From positions 18,533,819-18,597,818 of the forward strand of contig NC_061868.1 of the NCBI RefSeq assembly GCF_907164915.1: 64,000 bases of DNA. Reading direction: 5' to 3'. Every line of letters starts with the position of its first letter. Position 1 is the stretch's first letter. This document shows, in pieces, positions 34,225-46,567 of this stretch. This DNA is from Impatiens glandulifera. Lineage: Eukaryota; Streptophyta; Magnoliopsida; Ericales; Balsaminaceae. The notes beneath the pieces were generated by a model. The model searched no databases. It was given only the letters and a program-made list of their open reading frames with translations, and had not been told where the DNA came from. Both the position numbers and the translations under genes were made by a program.

Positions 34225-36028
34225 ATGGAAGTCCTTGATAAAATATGGATGACTATACTTCGTACTAATCCAAAATTTATTAAGGGTTGAGAACTTTATA
34301 TAATTTGTTAAAAGGTACGGGAAGAACATCAATTGCATGTCCTTGTGTAAGGTGTGCAAATCGAATATATGAGAATAAGAGTGTCGTTAGAACTCATCTA
34401 ATTATATTCAACATGAGACAAAATTATGATTTTTGGTATTTTCACGGTGAAAAGAGAATTGAACGCCAGAATGTAAATGATGTTAGTGAGAAGGTGGAAA
34501 ATGAATCAGATGATGAACTTTAAGATGAACCGATCAATGTACCACAAAATAACGAGAGTAATACCATGGAAGAAGAACCTATTGGTATTTTTAAAGTTCC
34601 TTTACTTTAATAATCTATTAAACAAAAAACTTTTCTTAATTGCAGAAAATAAGTAATGTGAATTCGAGTAATAGGTTGCATGTTGTGTATAAGAATCATG
34701 CGCGCATCATCTCATTTTCACAACAAGAGACAAATGGTGAGTTTTATCATTGAATATGAATTTTCTAATGTTATTTCAGTTTTATTATAATATCCATTAT
34801 TACATTTTTACATGAGAAGACTACTAAAAACTCGCCAAATTTCGCTGAGCTATTTATCAACACTCATACAAAGAAACCAACTATGCAGGATCCAACTCGA
34901 GAGGTCCCCCTATTAATCAAAAAAAATTATAAGTTGTGTTTATTAGTTTAATTTATTTTATGTCTGTAATCAACCGTAATTTTTGTTTATAGACTGCATT
35001 TCGAACTGTTATATAAGAAGACCCGAATAAGAATGAGTTGTAGTTGACTAAGTATGTGTTCGGGTCTTAGGGACATGGGCAAGTTGTAGGTATGGGATCA
35101 AGTGTCCGACCTAGATCTTTTACAGAAGATGCTTGTGATAGTTCCTCGAGCAATCAACGTACGTAGTGACATGCAACAGATACGTGAGGAAAACCGGGAT
35201 TTACAAGAGGAGATGCAGGAAATGCAAGAGGAGCGTAAGGCTGAGAGACACTAGTAATAGATAGAGCATGAGAAGCATAAAGGGAGGGACAACGATCACT
35301 AAAAGAGTGTGATCAAATATGGAATGAGATGATCGAGATGAGGGAACAAATGACCTTCATATTATTCATGTATCCCGAAGACTTTCGCCTTCCACGTCCC
35401 CCTCCTAATTGAGATGATTGAGTGAGTTTTGGATTATGTGGTTTTTGGATTGTGGTTTTTGGATTCTGAATTTTGGTTTTTGAATTTTGAATTTTGATTT
35501 TTGGATTGTAATTTTTGTTTGTGGTTTTTGGATTACATTAATATTTTTGCAAAATGAAAATTAAATATTGTTTATAAGTACAAATATTGAAAATTCAAAA
35601 AAATAAAAATAAAACGATTATATTTTTTAGTAACGGTATTAAGAATGAACGGTATTAAGAATGATAGAACCATTACTCATACTAGTATTAGTAATGATAT
35701 TAAGAATGATAGAATCGTTACTAATACAAGTATGAGTAACGACATTAAGAATGAGAGCACCGTTACGAATACTAGTATTAGCAACGATATTACTTTTAAT
35801 AAAACCCTTACTGATGTTAATATCAGTAACGGTTGTGTAACCGTTACAAATATAACATCAGTAACGACTTTTGAAAGCTTTTACTAATGCTCTTATATTA
35901 TCTGTAACGCTCGTTTCTGTAACGAATGGTAACAGCGATAAATGTCGTTACAGAAGGTCATTATTAACGATTTTAGGGGCTTTCAATAACGGCTTTAACA
36001 CTTACTAATGCTCATTTTTGTACTAGTG
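34225..36028 (+). mobile_element. 3' part of a degraded CACTA (En/Spm) transposon
   Basis: The element begins with the transposase-associated domain: ATG 34225, DKIWM, then after a one-base frameshift CPCVRCANRIY and DFWYFHGE (34287-34523). Between 34820 and 35415, stop-ridden translation matches the plant CACTA accessory transposase type (FAELFINTHTKKP, then a glycine-rich segment and a coiled-coil MQEMQEERK tail). The right end is a CACTA terminal repeat: on the minus strand CACTAGTACAAAAATGAGC at 36010-36028. The left terminus was not found. Confidence 0.75.
35628..35990. repeat. Subterminal repeats of the CACTA element
   Basis: Short phrases such as ATTAAGAATGA, GTTACTAATA and GTAACG recur in both orientations over about 360 bp next to the right terminal repeat. 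CACTA elements typically carry such subterminal transposase-binding repeats. An 80-codon open frame here is a by-product of the repetition. Confidence 0.75.
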
Positions 36029-38392
36029 AAAGAAAAAATTATTATTATTATTATTTGAAATTGGAATTATGAGAGAATTGAAACACTCACAACAACCTAA
36101 AACACCTATAAATATTCATAATAGGTGTCTAATGTTTTTATAGAGTCGGTTAAAGCTTCTATGGAGAGAAACCGATTACACAAAGGCTTTAATCGAAAAA
36201 GACAATTTTTTGTAAGATTAAAATTAAAAAAAAATTGAAAGAAGATATACTCAAACGTTTGTAAATTCTATTATAAGGAATTTTGGAAACTCAATTTTCT
36301 CTCTTAAGTAGCTTAAAGTCCCCAAGGTTCGACAAAAATTCCCTTCTTATAATTAAGTCTGCTGAGTTAGCCACCTAACTTTCTTGGGCCAAAAGTTACA
36401 TGAGTTAGATAATTTTACATATGGTGAATGGCAGGTTAAGACCATGTGTTGGGTTTGGGGCTCATATTTTATTAGAGTTTATATATTATAATGGACTTTT
36501 AACATTTATTAGACTTAGTAGTAATTTAGTATGCATTGTTGGCTGCATCTCATTATATCTTGTGTTCTTTATTATTCTTTACCATTTTATCTTTATATTT
36601 TATTTTATCGTGTGTTTAAATTAGATATGTTCTCAACAAGTGATATGAGAGCATATTTTGAGATTATTTAATCTAATCTATTTTTGAAGATATGACAAAT
36701 ATCCTAACCACCATTGAAGAAGTTATTGGATATTTGTGCTTTTGTTGAAGATCGTTTGTTATTTGAGAAAATGACATTATTTGTAGTCGAATTAGTCGTT
36801 GTGAAGATTTGAGTCGAGATCTTCAATTGCTAAGGAGAGGTAATTTAAATACTATAATTTAACCAAAAAATTAAAAAAACAAATAAATATATATAATAAT
36901 ATTATTTTTAAAATCACAAAACAAACTCTTTTTTAACCCGTTTGTTTCCTTCTTTTCATTTCTTACATTTACATTATTTACTAGTTAACCATGTTAAATA
37001 TTATCGATCCTTCTCACCGACGATGAGGTCTCTTTAGAGGGAGCATCGTGGGGTGAGGAAAAATTATCAATTTAGACAAGGCTTCCACTTGTTGACAATT
37101 TTTATGTTCTCCAACCGGGGTGAGTGGACTTTCTCTTACGATTTTTACATAGAAATAAAATACCGGTTATGATTCCAAAGACCTAGCCATTCGTCATTCT
37201 CGAATGGTCAATCCCCTTTGAAAGCCTTTACGTGCCTACTATACTTATGTAAGTACATCTATGCATGTAGTTACATAGGCACCCACAAGTACATTCTGGA
37301 ATTTAAAAAACACATCACATTTTCTGTTCTTTAATGTTTTTCTTACAGGTATGTCTACGCCATAATCTTATCAATCTGGATAGCCACGAGATATTTAAGC
37401 TAGACAAAATTCCATCTTTTGAGGACAATGACTTAAACATAAAATTCATAATCATCCCAAAAGTCCAACGTCTCTTACTCTTCTAAATGGAACAACACGA
37501 AGACAACGACGGTTTCAACAAGAAAGAGATTTGACATTTGTAGCTATGTTTTTACAAGAGGAATGGAAAAGAAAACAAAGAAGACAAATTACCAAATGAT
37601 GAGGAAAGGAGGAGCTCAAAAAGACTCGATTTTCTTTCCATTGAACGTAAAATCTTTCATATATTTTCCAAACATTGTGTGCATTATAAGGCAAGGACGA
37701 TGGTTGAATTCTTGTCACAATTTATTTTTTTACTATTAACCCACATTTAAATACTTGAATCTTTAGGTAAGTATTTTCTCTCTATTTCCGATTCTCCTCC
37801 GTTTTCGAAGCTCATCGATGAGAGGTCTATTTTGTTTAGTGGGGAAATTAAGGTTATACGTCTCCTCTTAACTTGAATCTAATGGTTTCCATTTCTAGCT
37901 TTAACCCTGCTAGTTGCTTGATGCAATGAAAAGTAGTTTTCTAGTTTCCTTTTTGCTTTGCATGTCCCTTTTAAAACTTCTCCATTTGGTAGAATTTTTA
38001 TTTGTTTTACGTTTTGGTAGTTTTCTCAGCCTTATTTGTAATATTTTGAAATCAAAATCGATTCTCCAATTGACTAGACCAAAACTAAATTTCTTAGATA
38101 AAGACATTTTTGTACTATTAGTTTGCTATTGAATCTATTTTGTGGCTATTTGACTATCTCCTTAATAAATACAAATATATATACATTTATTTTTAAAATT
38201 TTGGTTCATAATCTTGTTATATTTTAGGTTAAGAACTTATTAATATTTTAGGTTTTTTTTTATTCCTATTTTTATGGGTTGAAATTTTTGGACATTGTCA
38301 AAACTACAAATAAAGTAACCATGATTGGTTAGTTAACTTATTAATTATTAACAACTAGCTATATTTCGTCTGTTCAGCCAACATGTTTTACA
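36029..38392. other. Duplicated flank without recognisable genes (copy 2)
   Basis: It matches 9152-10861 and then, after a junction at about 37756, 13389-14027. No coding is supported. The junction has no insertion scar. Confidence 0.6.
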
Positions 38393-38808
38393 CCGATTGG
38401 TCTTTCGGTCTCGAAACTAAGTGCCAGACTTTATTCCTCTCAAACTGGTTTAATTCCTCTTGCATTGCTAAGATCCAACCTGGATCCAATAATGTTTCAT
38501 CAACCTTTTTTGGCTCAATTTTGGATATGAAAGTAGAGTTTTCATATTCTTCCAACACTTGATTCCTAATTTTGATGGGTAGTGAGGGGTTACCTATAAT
38601 AAGCTCAAGAGGATAATCTCTGTTCCTTTTGAGATTCAGTCTAGAAATGTCTTCCAAATGACCGATTATCTAATCAAGGTTAGATAGATCGGTAGGCTGA
38701 ACAATGTCAAGCCGACCAATTTCCTCAGCAGACACTAAGGTGTCAACTTCTGCTGTGAAGCAACTTGATCCGACTGAATCTCGAAACTTCTGCTGTCATA
38801 GACAAATC
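38393..38808 (-). pseudogene. Copia pol scrap split by the LTR-B insertion (copy 2)
   Basis: The same scrap as 14028-14444, with the linker motifs [35 protein letters not shown] and the RPKDQ end. It has lost a few bases near 38786 compared with copy 1. It abuts LTR-B at 38809. Confidence 0.8.
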
Positions 38809-40060
38809 TGTTAGGATCTAGATCGCGGGTGGGGGACCGGGGTCTGGCCAGTTTATACCTTCACTCAACACTGAACGGTTGGTGTTTAATTCGGTTAGAG
38901 ATTAGCACCGAGTTTCAATACTACACAAACTGTAACAAACCCTTGAACCGAGGTTTGTTTCAGGTTGAAGCAACACACACACACATGATGAATAAACATA
39001 GAATCTGAATAATATTGGTTTGGAGATTAGGAGGTCGGTTTAAGGTATAGTGAATCGGTTAGAGCGGTGCAAGTCGGTTAGTATGAGTCGGTTAGAACGT
39101 AAAGCCGACAAAAAGTAAAGAACAAGACACAGGTTTTTATGGATATTCGGAGATAAAACTCCTACGTCACCCCTTCTTCTCGAAACCGCGAGAATGATAT
39201 TCACTAAGGAATACACAAACACAACATCCGATCGAGACTTATTTGTTGCTCGATAAACACTCGTACAATTCTCACCGAAATTGTAAACTCACTTCAAATG
39301 CACACTTAAGCTTTTTAATCTTAGAGAGATAAACACACCTTGTAACTTGGGTTGTTGGAACTCTTAATTGTTGTCTCTTGTAACTGCATTTACTCCTCTT
39401 CAACTCCTTGTTTTATAGGTGAAATATGCCAACGGTCATATTTTTCAACGGATACCTTCAGGGTAATCCTTGAATATGATTGATTGATCAGAGGTTCAGT
39501 GTTGCAGTACTGGCGGTTTAAGCTTCCAAGGCATAGGTCAAACCGGCTAGGTTTGTCTTTTACTTAATATAACAATTGTCGGTTGGACTGTTGCCTGCAC
39601 TTGGAAGGTTGCGCCTCTGCCTTATTCCACAGTGGAAAGATCTCTTCAGGCAATCTTCTGCAGCCTGTAGAGTATCATCAGACTTGTATGGATATTGTAA
39701 TGTCACAGTCTGTTCCTTTGGTATCGTCTTCCGTAGATACTCAAAGTATCTATTTACACCAATTTGTAAGTTGTACTTAGTTTGATATTCTTGGCTTCTT
39801 TCTCTAAGTAGTCTTCATCGGTTTTCCGGTTGGATGCATTTCGGTTTAGGATGTCTACCGGTTGTTCATAACTTCAGGTTAACCGGATAGCTTTCCGGTT
39901 TTAGATACATCCTCTGCTTCTTATTCTAACCGGTTTGATTCTTTGGTCGGTTGGATTCTTGACCGGTCAGATTCTTGACCGTTCCTGGTTCTTGACCGTT
40001 CTTGCACAGGAAATTTGTTTTGTTAAGTTCTTATTTTTAACCGGTCTAATTTATCTAACA
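38809..40060 (-). mobile_element. 3' LTR of the older copia family B element (copy 2)
   Basis: The minus strand runs from TGTTAGATAAATTAG at 40060 to GATCCTAACA at 38809. At 1252 bp it is the longest LTR-B here and retains the segment lost in copy 1 (about 38860-39010, including an ACAC run). A TATA box (minus CTATAAAAC) is at 39411-39419. AACCG/CGGTT motifs are dense from 39810 to 40060. Confidence 0.9.
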
Positions 40061-40412
40061 ATTTCTCCTTTTTGATTATTTTATTTAAAATATTCAAAAT
40101 CATGTAAGAAGTAAGAAGTAGGCCGGTTGTTTTTTAAAAATTTGTTTGGACGGATTTTTGAAAATTTGTTTGGAAAAATTTGTCTTTGAAGAAAATTTTT
40201 ATCTTATCAATTTCTCCCCTTTTGATTATTTTATTTAAAATATTCAAAACCATGTAAGAAGTAAAAGTAGGAAATATAATAAAGTTAACATAAATAACAG
40301 ATAATTAAAAATTATATTCCCTCTTCTGAGGCATATATCTCTCAAGTAGGTATTCAGCCATCGCCCCCTTTCCCGGATTGCAAGGATCGACGCCAAATCC
40401 GGAGGAAGATCC

Positions 40413-42925
40413 TTAACCGCTCGAGGTTCCGATGAATGGTAAAACCTGTGAGGGAACCGATCTGAGTGGAACCGCCTCGATACCCTGCACTCTTTTGTGC
40501 AGCGGTATATCCTCTTCCTCGACCTCTTCAACTTCTGGTGAACACGGGTTGGGTGGAGGAGCAGCAATCGGTTCAGCAATGTCGGCCAACATCTGTTGAG
40601 TCCGTTTAGCCGCTGCCTTCTTGGAGGCTTTTCTCTTTCTGGTTGCCGGTCCGGTAGATGGAGCAATCGCCTTAGATTGCTTATTTGTGTCGACGATATC
40701 TTCTAATATCAGATGTTGTTGGATTAGCCGAGCCGAATCCTCATTTGTTTGAACCGCTTGTTTTGGTACGGCATCTTCCACCACTTGAACATGTTTGGCC
40801 AGGGCTGCATCCTTCTGTTCCCTGTCCTTTTGTATCCGCACGTTCTCGTCTTCAGCTTCTTGGATCTTCTAAGCCGCGATCTCATTCGCTTTCTCAAGCG
40901 CTTCGTCGATCGCTAGCTTGGCCGCAATCATCTCTAACAGCTGTTCGGATACCGCTTTTAGCTCGGCTTTAGTCTGGGTATGCTTTTCTTCAAGTCTTGC
41001 CATTCTTTCAAGTATTGAACCGGCCTGGATACCGGATTGAAGCAGACCCTCTTCAAAAGTTGCCAGCTTTTGATCCGTTGATTTAAGCTATTGGGCGGTA
41101 TGATTGTGACCCTCTTCAAGAGTCATCAGCCTTTGATCCATTAAACCGATCTGCTGGTTGGTTTGAGCAAGACCGTTCTCCAGATTTGTAGTTCTCTGTG
41201 TTGTGGAGCTGAACAGTTGGTCGGTCAGGCCATAGTTATCTTCAACGACTGTAAGCCGTTGAACCGTAGAGTTCAATTTTTCACCGGTAGACTCAATCAA
41301 CCGGTTGGATTTCTTCTCTCTTTCCTTCATTTTCTTCTGCCACGGCATGACGACATCTTGACATAATTCCTCGATTAAATCCATGAACTTGTCCTCGGTT
41401 AGAGCATGCACTAGTGTTTTGTCGGTTTGTGGAGACCCGGGACGATCGGTGATCTAAGGACCCGTTTCGGTTTCAATTCTATTGACCGTGGGTTCCAGTG
41501 GAGGAGGGGCATTCTCGACCTCATTCGTATTCGGACCGGCGTTGGATTCAGAACCGTCATGATCTTCAGGATGAGATCTGGAAAAGTGTGAAGCCTCTTG
41601 ATGACCGGGTTCCGATTCTAACCGTATCATCTCATCGGTTAGCTCCCGTTCCTTAGTCGTTAACATGTCAAGCAAAATTACATCAAGCTGGGTTTTCTCC
41701 TATTCAGGGACACTCTGTTCACGAATGTGACGGATGTGGCTGGTGATTTCTTTCAACCTGGCGTGCGGTTCAACCATCCTTCCTCTTCTAAGGGTGGTGA
41801 CTACGCTCTTAGTCTTCGTAAGGTCGAACACCGACCTTTCCATATCCACCAGTTTCTCCCATTTCTGATCAGCGGGATGCTCTGATAACATATCGGCATA
41901 ACCGACTTCCTGCTGTTCGAGAGCCCACTTATAGTAAACATCGCTTGCAACATGGGCCTTCTTGAAAAATTGCTCTATTATTTGGGAGACAAGATCCTCT
42001 CCCAATTGTCGAACGTTGTCGTCCGCGGTTTCAAATACCTCCAGTTGCCTAGCTAAACCGGTTTCATCATTAACATTTCTGTCTGGTTGTTCTTCATTGA
42101 TGGCCTTCCATTTTCCTTTATCTAACCGATTCTCCTTGGTGTTATTGGAGTGGGTGCGACTAGAGCTAGACGCGGAGTTCTCCGGATTAGGAGGGTCGGC
42201 TTGAATATTTGCCGATCCGGATGCGTGGGGAACCGCCTTGCTTCCAGATTGTTCACCCTCCTGAGAATTTTTCTTTCTAGGCTGCGGTTTCCTAGCACGA
42301 GTGGTTGATTGTTTAACGGCTGAGACCTTCACTCTGCCCGGTCGAGTCGTTGTGCCCAAGAAATGAGTAGATCTTATTATCTTGCTGGAAGGTGTAAGAA
42401 CACCCAGTCCGGTTTCAATATCGGAGTGGCGCATTAGCTTGCCGAGTGAAATGACATATCCTTGAGATCGCTTTGAGGACGGATCCACCATCTCACACAG
42501 ATTGGAGAAAACAACCTTGGCCTAGTTTATTTTAATGCCTCTGACCAAGCCGGCCAGCATCTCAATTTTCGAACGTGAACGGCTGTCATAGTTGCCTCCT
42601 CTTCCTTGAACCGACTTTGAGAGAATCTCGCAAAGTGGTCACTTCCTTCTGTCGGTAAGTGGAGAACTTCGGTAACTGTTTCTTTTGTAATCTTAAACGG
42701 TTTGCCACCGACCGTTGTGGATATAATTCCTTCATTGAGTACGGCGGTTTGGACAAACTCCGTGACCGCGTCTTGATACAAGACGAACGGTCCATTCAGA
42801 AAATTCTCCAGACCCGAGGCTGATATGAGTTACAGCGCTTGTTTAGCCTCCGTTGATCCGTTTGTTCGAATTTCTTCAAAATTCATTTGAAAGATGTGAG
42901 TGAAGAGTACAGAATCATGACTCAT
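40413..42925 (-). pseudogene. ORF3 of copia family B, broken (copy 2)
   Basis: From ATG 42925 the product repeats the layout of 15942-18550: an N-terminal family domain, a basic linker (RPRK-like, about 42200), a long central helical region and a coiled coil near 40870-41400, and a basic C-terminus (RKRKASKKAAAKR). From 42491 to 40413 one frame is kept, with four stops. The N-terminal domain has an internal deletion of about 40 codons after TEGSD (near 42635) and a frameshift. A TATA box lies 110 bp upstream at 43036-43043. Confidence 0.75.
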
Positions 42926-43385
42926 TTTGCTTAGAGAGACCGGAAGTTGGAAAGATTGAGAGTTTGAGGATTAAAGGATTGCTAGAGAGAGAAAACAGAT
43001 TCGCGGAAGAAGGAAATAAAATGACGAATGGAGGTATTTATAGGCCGCGACCTGGATTAGATCCGACGCGAGCCGTCACATCAAGAAAAGGCGCCAAATG
43101 TCCCTCCAAAACGAGTTGGCGGTAAGGCTTTGGGCGACAATCTTTTGGCGGGAAGTTATTAAAGCGGTTAACCTTTTAACCGATAATTAAGGAAGCAGTG
43201 AGTGATTTAACCGGTAAATGATGAGTCGGTAAGCGATTTAACCGGTGAAAAAAAACATGACAATGATAGATACTGATACAAAGATAGTTATTGATACAAA
43301 GACATTCGATTAATGAAGAAAAACATGACAATGATAGATATCGATACAAAGATCGGTTTGAAATACATATAAAAGAAAATGAAAA

Positions 43386-44087
43386 TTACATAGTAATCAT
43401 CTTAGAAAGTTTGTCCTCCACCACTTCCTCATTGAGGACATTCGAGAGATTCACCATTGTACCCGGTCCAAGATTTGGAACGCAGGCTCGAATGACCCGG
43501 CTCAAGTGAGGAGCGTAGCCGAACCCTTTCTTCATTTCGACCATCGTTTTCAAGTTGTTAAAGATGACCGAAGCGCAATTGATGTGGGTTGAGCTGACGA
43601 TATAGGTCATCATGTCGAAAGTTCTTCTGGAGTAGTTTTTATTTGGAGATTGACAAATGATCGACCGGTTAACGATCTCATGCAAGAGTTGGATGTGGGG
43701 AGCAAGGTTGGCTTTAAGGCCGTGATTTTCAACCGGTGTTTCAGAGCCTGAGAACAGTTCAGCGTAATCAACAACTGTACTGCCCACCCGGGATGGGAAG
43801 TCTGAAAACACTTCAGTTGGGAGGTTAAACTTCCAAGCAAGTCGGTTTTTATAAAGGACGATGACACTAGTTCTCACGGTGGAGACAACGACACCGTTAA
43901 ACATATGTGCATTGGAGAAAAATTCCAGTATCTCTGGAATCAAGAAAGGTCTGGATTCCTCTAGGAAATCACGGAGTCCGGTGTCGACTAGAGATTCAAA
44001 TATTAACTCCCTTGTTTCAACGTCTTCCATGGAGAGTACTGAATCAAAATCAATGCATAGATAGTTTCTGAGGGTGCGATGAGACAT
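43386..44087 (-). CDS. ORF2 of copia family B, intact (copy 2)
   Basis: An uninterrupted 233-codon frame starts at ATG 44087 with MSHRTLRNYL and ends at 43386. It contains all the conserved blocks of this gene: a DFDSVLS motif, TGLRDFLEES, EILEFFSNA, FNLPTEVF, LLHEIVNRSI, FDMMTYIVSS, a FNNLKTMVEMKKGFGYAP segment and NEEVVEDKLSKM. There is no targeting signal or membrane span. The surrounding gag-pol is dead, yet this frame is open at the same length as the copy in the younger element (55516-56217). TATA-like CTATTTAAG lies 80 bp upstream (44167-44175). Confidence 0.8.
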   Translation of the reverse strand: MSHRTLRNYLCIDFDSVLSMEDVETRELIFESLVDTGLRDFLEESRPFLIPEILEFFSNAHMFNGVVVSTVRTSVIVLYKNRLAWKFNLPTEVFSDFPSRVGSTVVDYAELFSGSETPVENHGLKANLAPHIQLLHEIVNRSIICQSPNKNYSRRTFDMMTYIVSSTHINCASVIFNNLKTMVEMKKGFGYAPHLSRVIRACVPNLGPGTMVNLSNVLNEEVVEDKLSKMITM

Positions 44088-44509
44088 TTTTCAGATTTTG
44101 CTTAGAGAGGTAGAGAGTAAAGATATGTTGTTTTGAATTGTATTGAAATGGGATGGGAGGAGGTTTCTTAAATAGATTTGAAATGAGGGGGAACGAAGGG
44201 AATTTAATGTTAATATTTCTTTTTGTCTCATTAATGCTGGGGAATATTTATATTTTCAAAATGCCTTGGGAAAGGGTACATTTTGACCGGTTACGGAGAC
44301 CGAGGCTGAGAATCTAGTTGGGAACTAACTAAGTTTGTGTAATTTCCCATGTAGTTGGAATTGAAAGTTACTAGATTTTCATTAATTAAAATTGGATTAC
44401 ATTGAACCGAAAGAAACATAAATTAAACCGAAAGGAATCATAATCGAGTAGGATAAAAATACAACCGGTGCGTGTAGCAAAATGACTGGTTGTCCAAAGG
44501 AGTGAGGTT

Positions 44510-45253
44510 TTAATGGTCGGAGGAGGTGAGGTGTTTGTTCTTCTTCTTCCAAGCTTTCTCAACTCGCTCATAGAAAGAATCAGCGGAATCCCTGGTCAAG
44601 ACCTGGGATTGGTTCAGCCCTTCACCTGGACAGAGCGGAACCCCGAGTTCAATAAGTAGAGATTTGATTTGGGGAATGAAGCCGGTATGACTGGTAGTGA
44701 TCATCCAGATCAGGATGTCAAATAGCAGCCTAGACCAATTGACCGGAGTATCAGTTGTTATGGCGGTCATGATGTTGAAGACAGTGGTGCAGTATGTGTT
44801 TGTGACATCCTTTCCCAGGATGGCCCTACCGATGATGTCGTTGAGGAGCTGATATTCAGCCCTCAATGATGACCGTGCTCCGTGGTCATCGACCGGAGAG
44901 TTGGAGCGGGAAACGTTCATAGAGATTTCGGCTTTTAGTTCATTCGAAACATTTAGGTCGGTAAGACCTTCCTTCGGAAGGTCGAAGCACCGAGCGACAT
45001 CTCGCTCGGAGAATTCTAACACCGTTCCTCTTACCCTTGATTGGATAAGAGTGTCGAAGAACGAAGTACCAAGAAAGACTCTAGCATTGTGGAAAAATTC
45101 AGTAACGGTTTTAGGAAAGATGACATACTTGTCATCTAGGAAAGATCGCAGACCGATATTTTCCATAGATTTAATCATTTTGAAGATCTCATAGTGTTGT
45201 GTCCCTTGTGTTGAGTCAAAGTTAACTTGGAGAATGTTTTGGAACTGAGACAT
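44510..45253 (-). CDS. ORF1 of copia family B, intact (copy 2)
   Basis: An uninterrupted 247-codon frame starts at ATG 45253 (MSQFQNILQV; the frame is open 18 codons further upstream, but related copies start here). Conserved blocks are FDSTQGTQHYEIFKM, IGLRSFLDDKYVIFP, VTEFFHNARVF, FSERDVARCFDLPKEGLTDL, LLNDIIGRAILGKDV, FNIMTAITTDTPVNWSRLLF and a lysine-rich C-terminus. It shares the EFF...LP-EG-D and PVNW layout with ORF2 and with the family A gene. No known catalytic motif is seen. A TATA-like AATATATAAG is 60 bp upstream. Copy 1 keeps only its first 40 or so codons. Confidence 0.8.
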   Translation of the reverse strand: MSQFQNILQVNFDSTQGTQHYEIFKMIKSMENIGLRSFLDDKYVIFPKTVTEFFHNARVFLGTSFFDTLIQSRVRGTVLEFSERDVARCFDLPKEGLTDLNVSNELKAEISMNVSRSNSPVDDHGARSSLRAEYQLLNDIIGRAILGKDVTNTYCTTVFNIMTAITTDTPVNWSRLLFDILIWMITTSHTGFIPQIKSLLIELGVPLCPGEGLNQSQVLTRDSADSFYERVEKAWKKKNKHLTSSDH

Positions 45254-45400
45254 TTTTGTCTTAGTGAGATGATAGGTTGATATTGTGGATATTTGTTTGA
45301 TTTTCATCTAACTTATATATTAGTTATAGGATAATATAGGTGAATAGTATTATCCAGTAGGTAGCAGGTAATTTAGTTTATTAACCATAAGATAAAACAT

Positions 45401-46528
45401 TGTTAGATAAAATTAGATCGGTTAAATAAAACTTAACAAAAACAAACTTCTTGTGCAGGAACAGTTAAAGAATTAAACCGGTCAAGTTACTCAACTGGTC
45501 AACCAACCCAACCGACCAAAAACATGACCGAACATGAAGATAAGACCGGTCAGATAAGAAGGCCAAAATCGTTGGACATTCGGTCAACCTGAAGTCATGA
45601 AAAACCGGAAGTCTTCCGGTTAACCTAAACAACCGACCAATGCAAATTGATACTTTGAGTATCTGTTAAAGATGATACCAAAGGACAGATCCTAATATTA
45701 CCATATTCATACAAGTCTGAGGACAATCCGCAATCTGCAAAAGATCGTCCGACAGGATCTTTCTATTCCAAAATAAATCAGAGACGCAATCCTCCAAGTA
45801 CAGGAAACTGTCCAACCGACAGTTACCATACTAAGTAAAAGACAAACCTAACCGGTTTGACTTATACACTGGAAGTCTAGACCACCAGGTCTGAATCACT
45901 GAACCTATGCTCCACCAATCAGATTGAAGGAAATGAAATGTGACCGTTGGCACATTTCACCTATAAAAGAAGGAGCTCAAGAGGAGTAAATGCGGTTACC
46001 AGTCCTACCAACTTCAAGCTCTAAGATTTATTGCAAGTTTATCTCTCTACAAGATTTAGAGCTTAAGTGTTTATTTGAAGTGAAATTACAATTTGGGTTA
46101 AAATTGTACGAGTGTTTATCAAGCAGAAAATAAGTCTCGATCGGATTGTGTTTGTGTATTCCTTAGTGAATATCCTTCTCGCGGTTTCGAGAGGAAGGGG
46201 TGACGTAGGAGTCTTATCTCTGAACATCCATAAAAACCTATCTTGTTATTTACTTTCTGTCAACTTTACATTCTAACCGGTACTACCCTAACTAACTTAC
46301 ATCATCCTAACCGACCCTATCTAAATCCGGTTCTGTCCATCTAGTGTGTGTGCTGATTCAACCTGAAACAAACCACTTCCGCACTTGAACTCGGTTCAAG
46401 GGTTTATAAAAGTTTGTGTAGTATTGAAACCCCGGTGTTAATCTCTAACCAGATTAATCACCAACCTTTGAGTGAAACGCGCTAACCGGCCATACCCCGG
46501 TCCTCCAACAGCGACCTAGATCCTAACA
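45401..46528 (+). mobile_element. 5' LTR of the young copia family B insertion
   Basis: It begins TGTTAGATAAAATTAG at 45401, right after the target copy AACAT (45396-45400), and ends GATCCTAACA at 46528, directly before the primer-binding site. The second AACAT is at 62910-62914. A clear TATA box (CTATAAAAG, 45961-45969) predicts transcription start near 45990. The 3' partner LTR is 61867-62909, which lacks its first 103 bp. AACCG/CGGTT motifs are frequent throughout. Confidence 0.95.
45961..45969 (+). promoter_or_regulatory. TATA box of LTR-B
   Basis: CTATAAAAG follows a CACATTTCAC phrase and is conserved in all four LTR-B copies (62322-62330 here on the plus strand; 14902-14910 and 39411-39419 on the minus strand, one base changed in the last). 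Confidence 0.75.
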
Positions 46529-46530
46529 AT

Positions 46531-46544
46531 TGGTACCAGAGCAG
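46531..46544 (+). promoter_or_regulatory. Primer-binding site of copia family B element
   Basis: TGGTACCAGAGCAG lies two bases after the LTR end. It matches the initiator methionine tRNA primer site with one change (TACC instead of TATC). Confidence 0.85.
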
Positions 46545-46567
46545 GTAGTTTCAATACTCAAGCAAGT

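Noticed and set aside
35645..35887. An 80-codon open frame next to the CACTA right end
   Set aside because: It is made of subterminal repeat units and shows no protein family.
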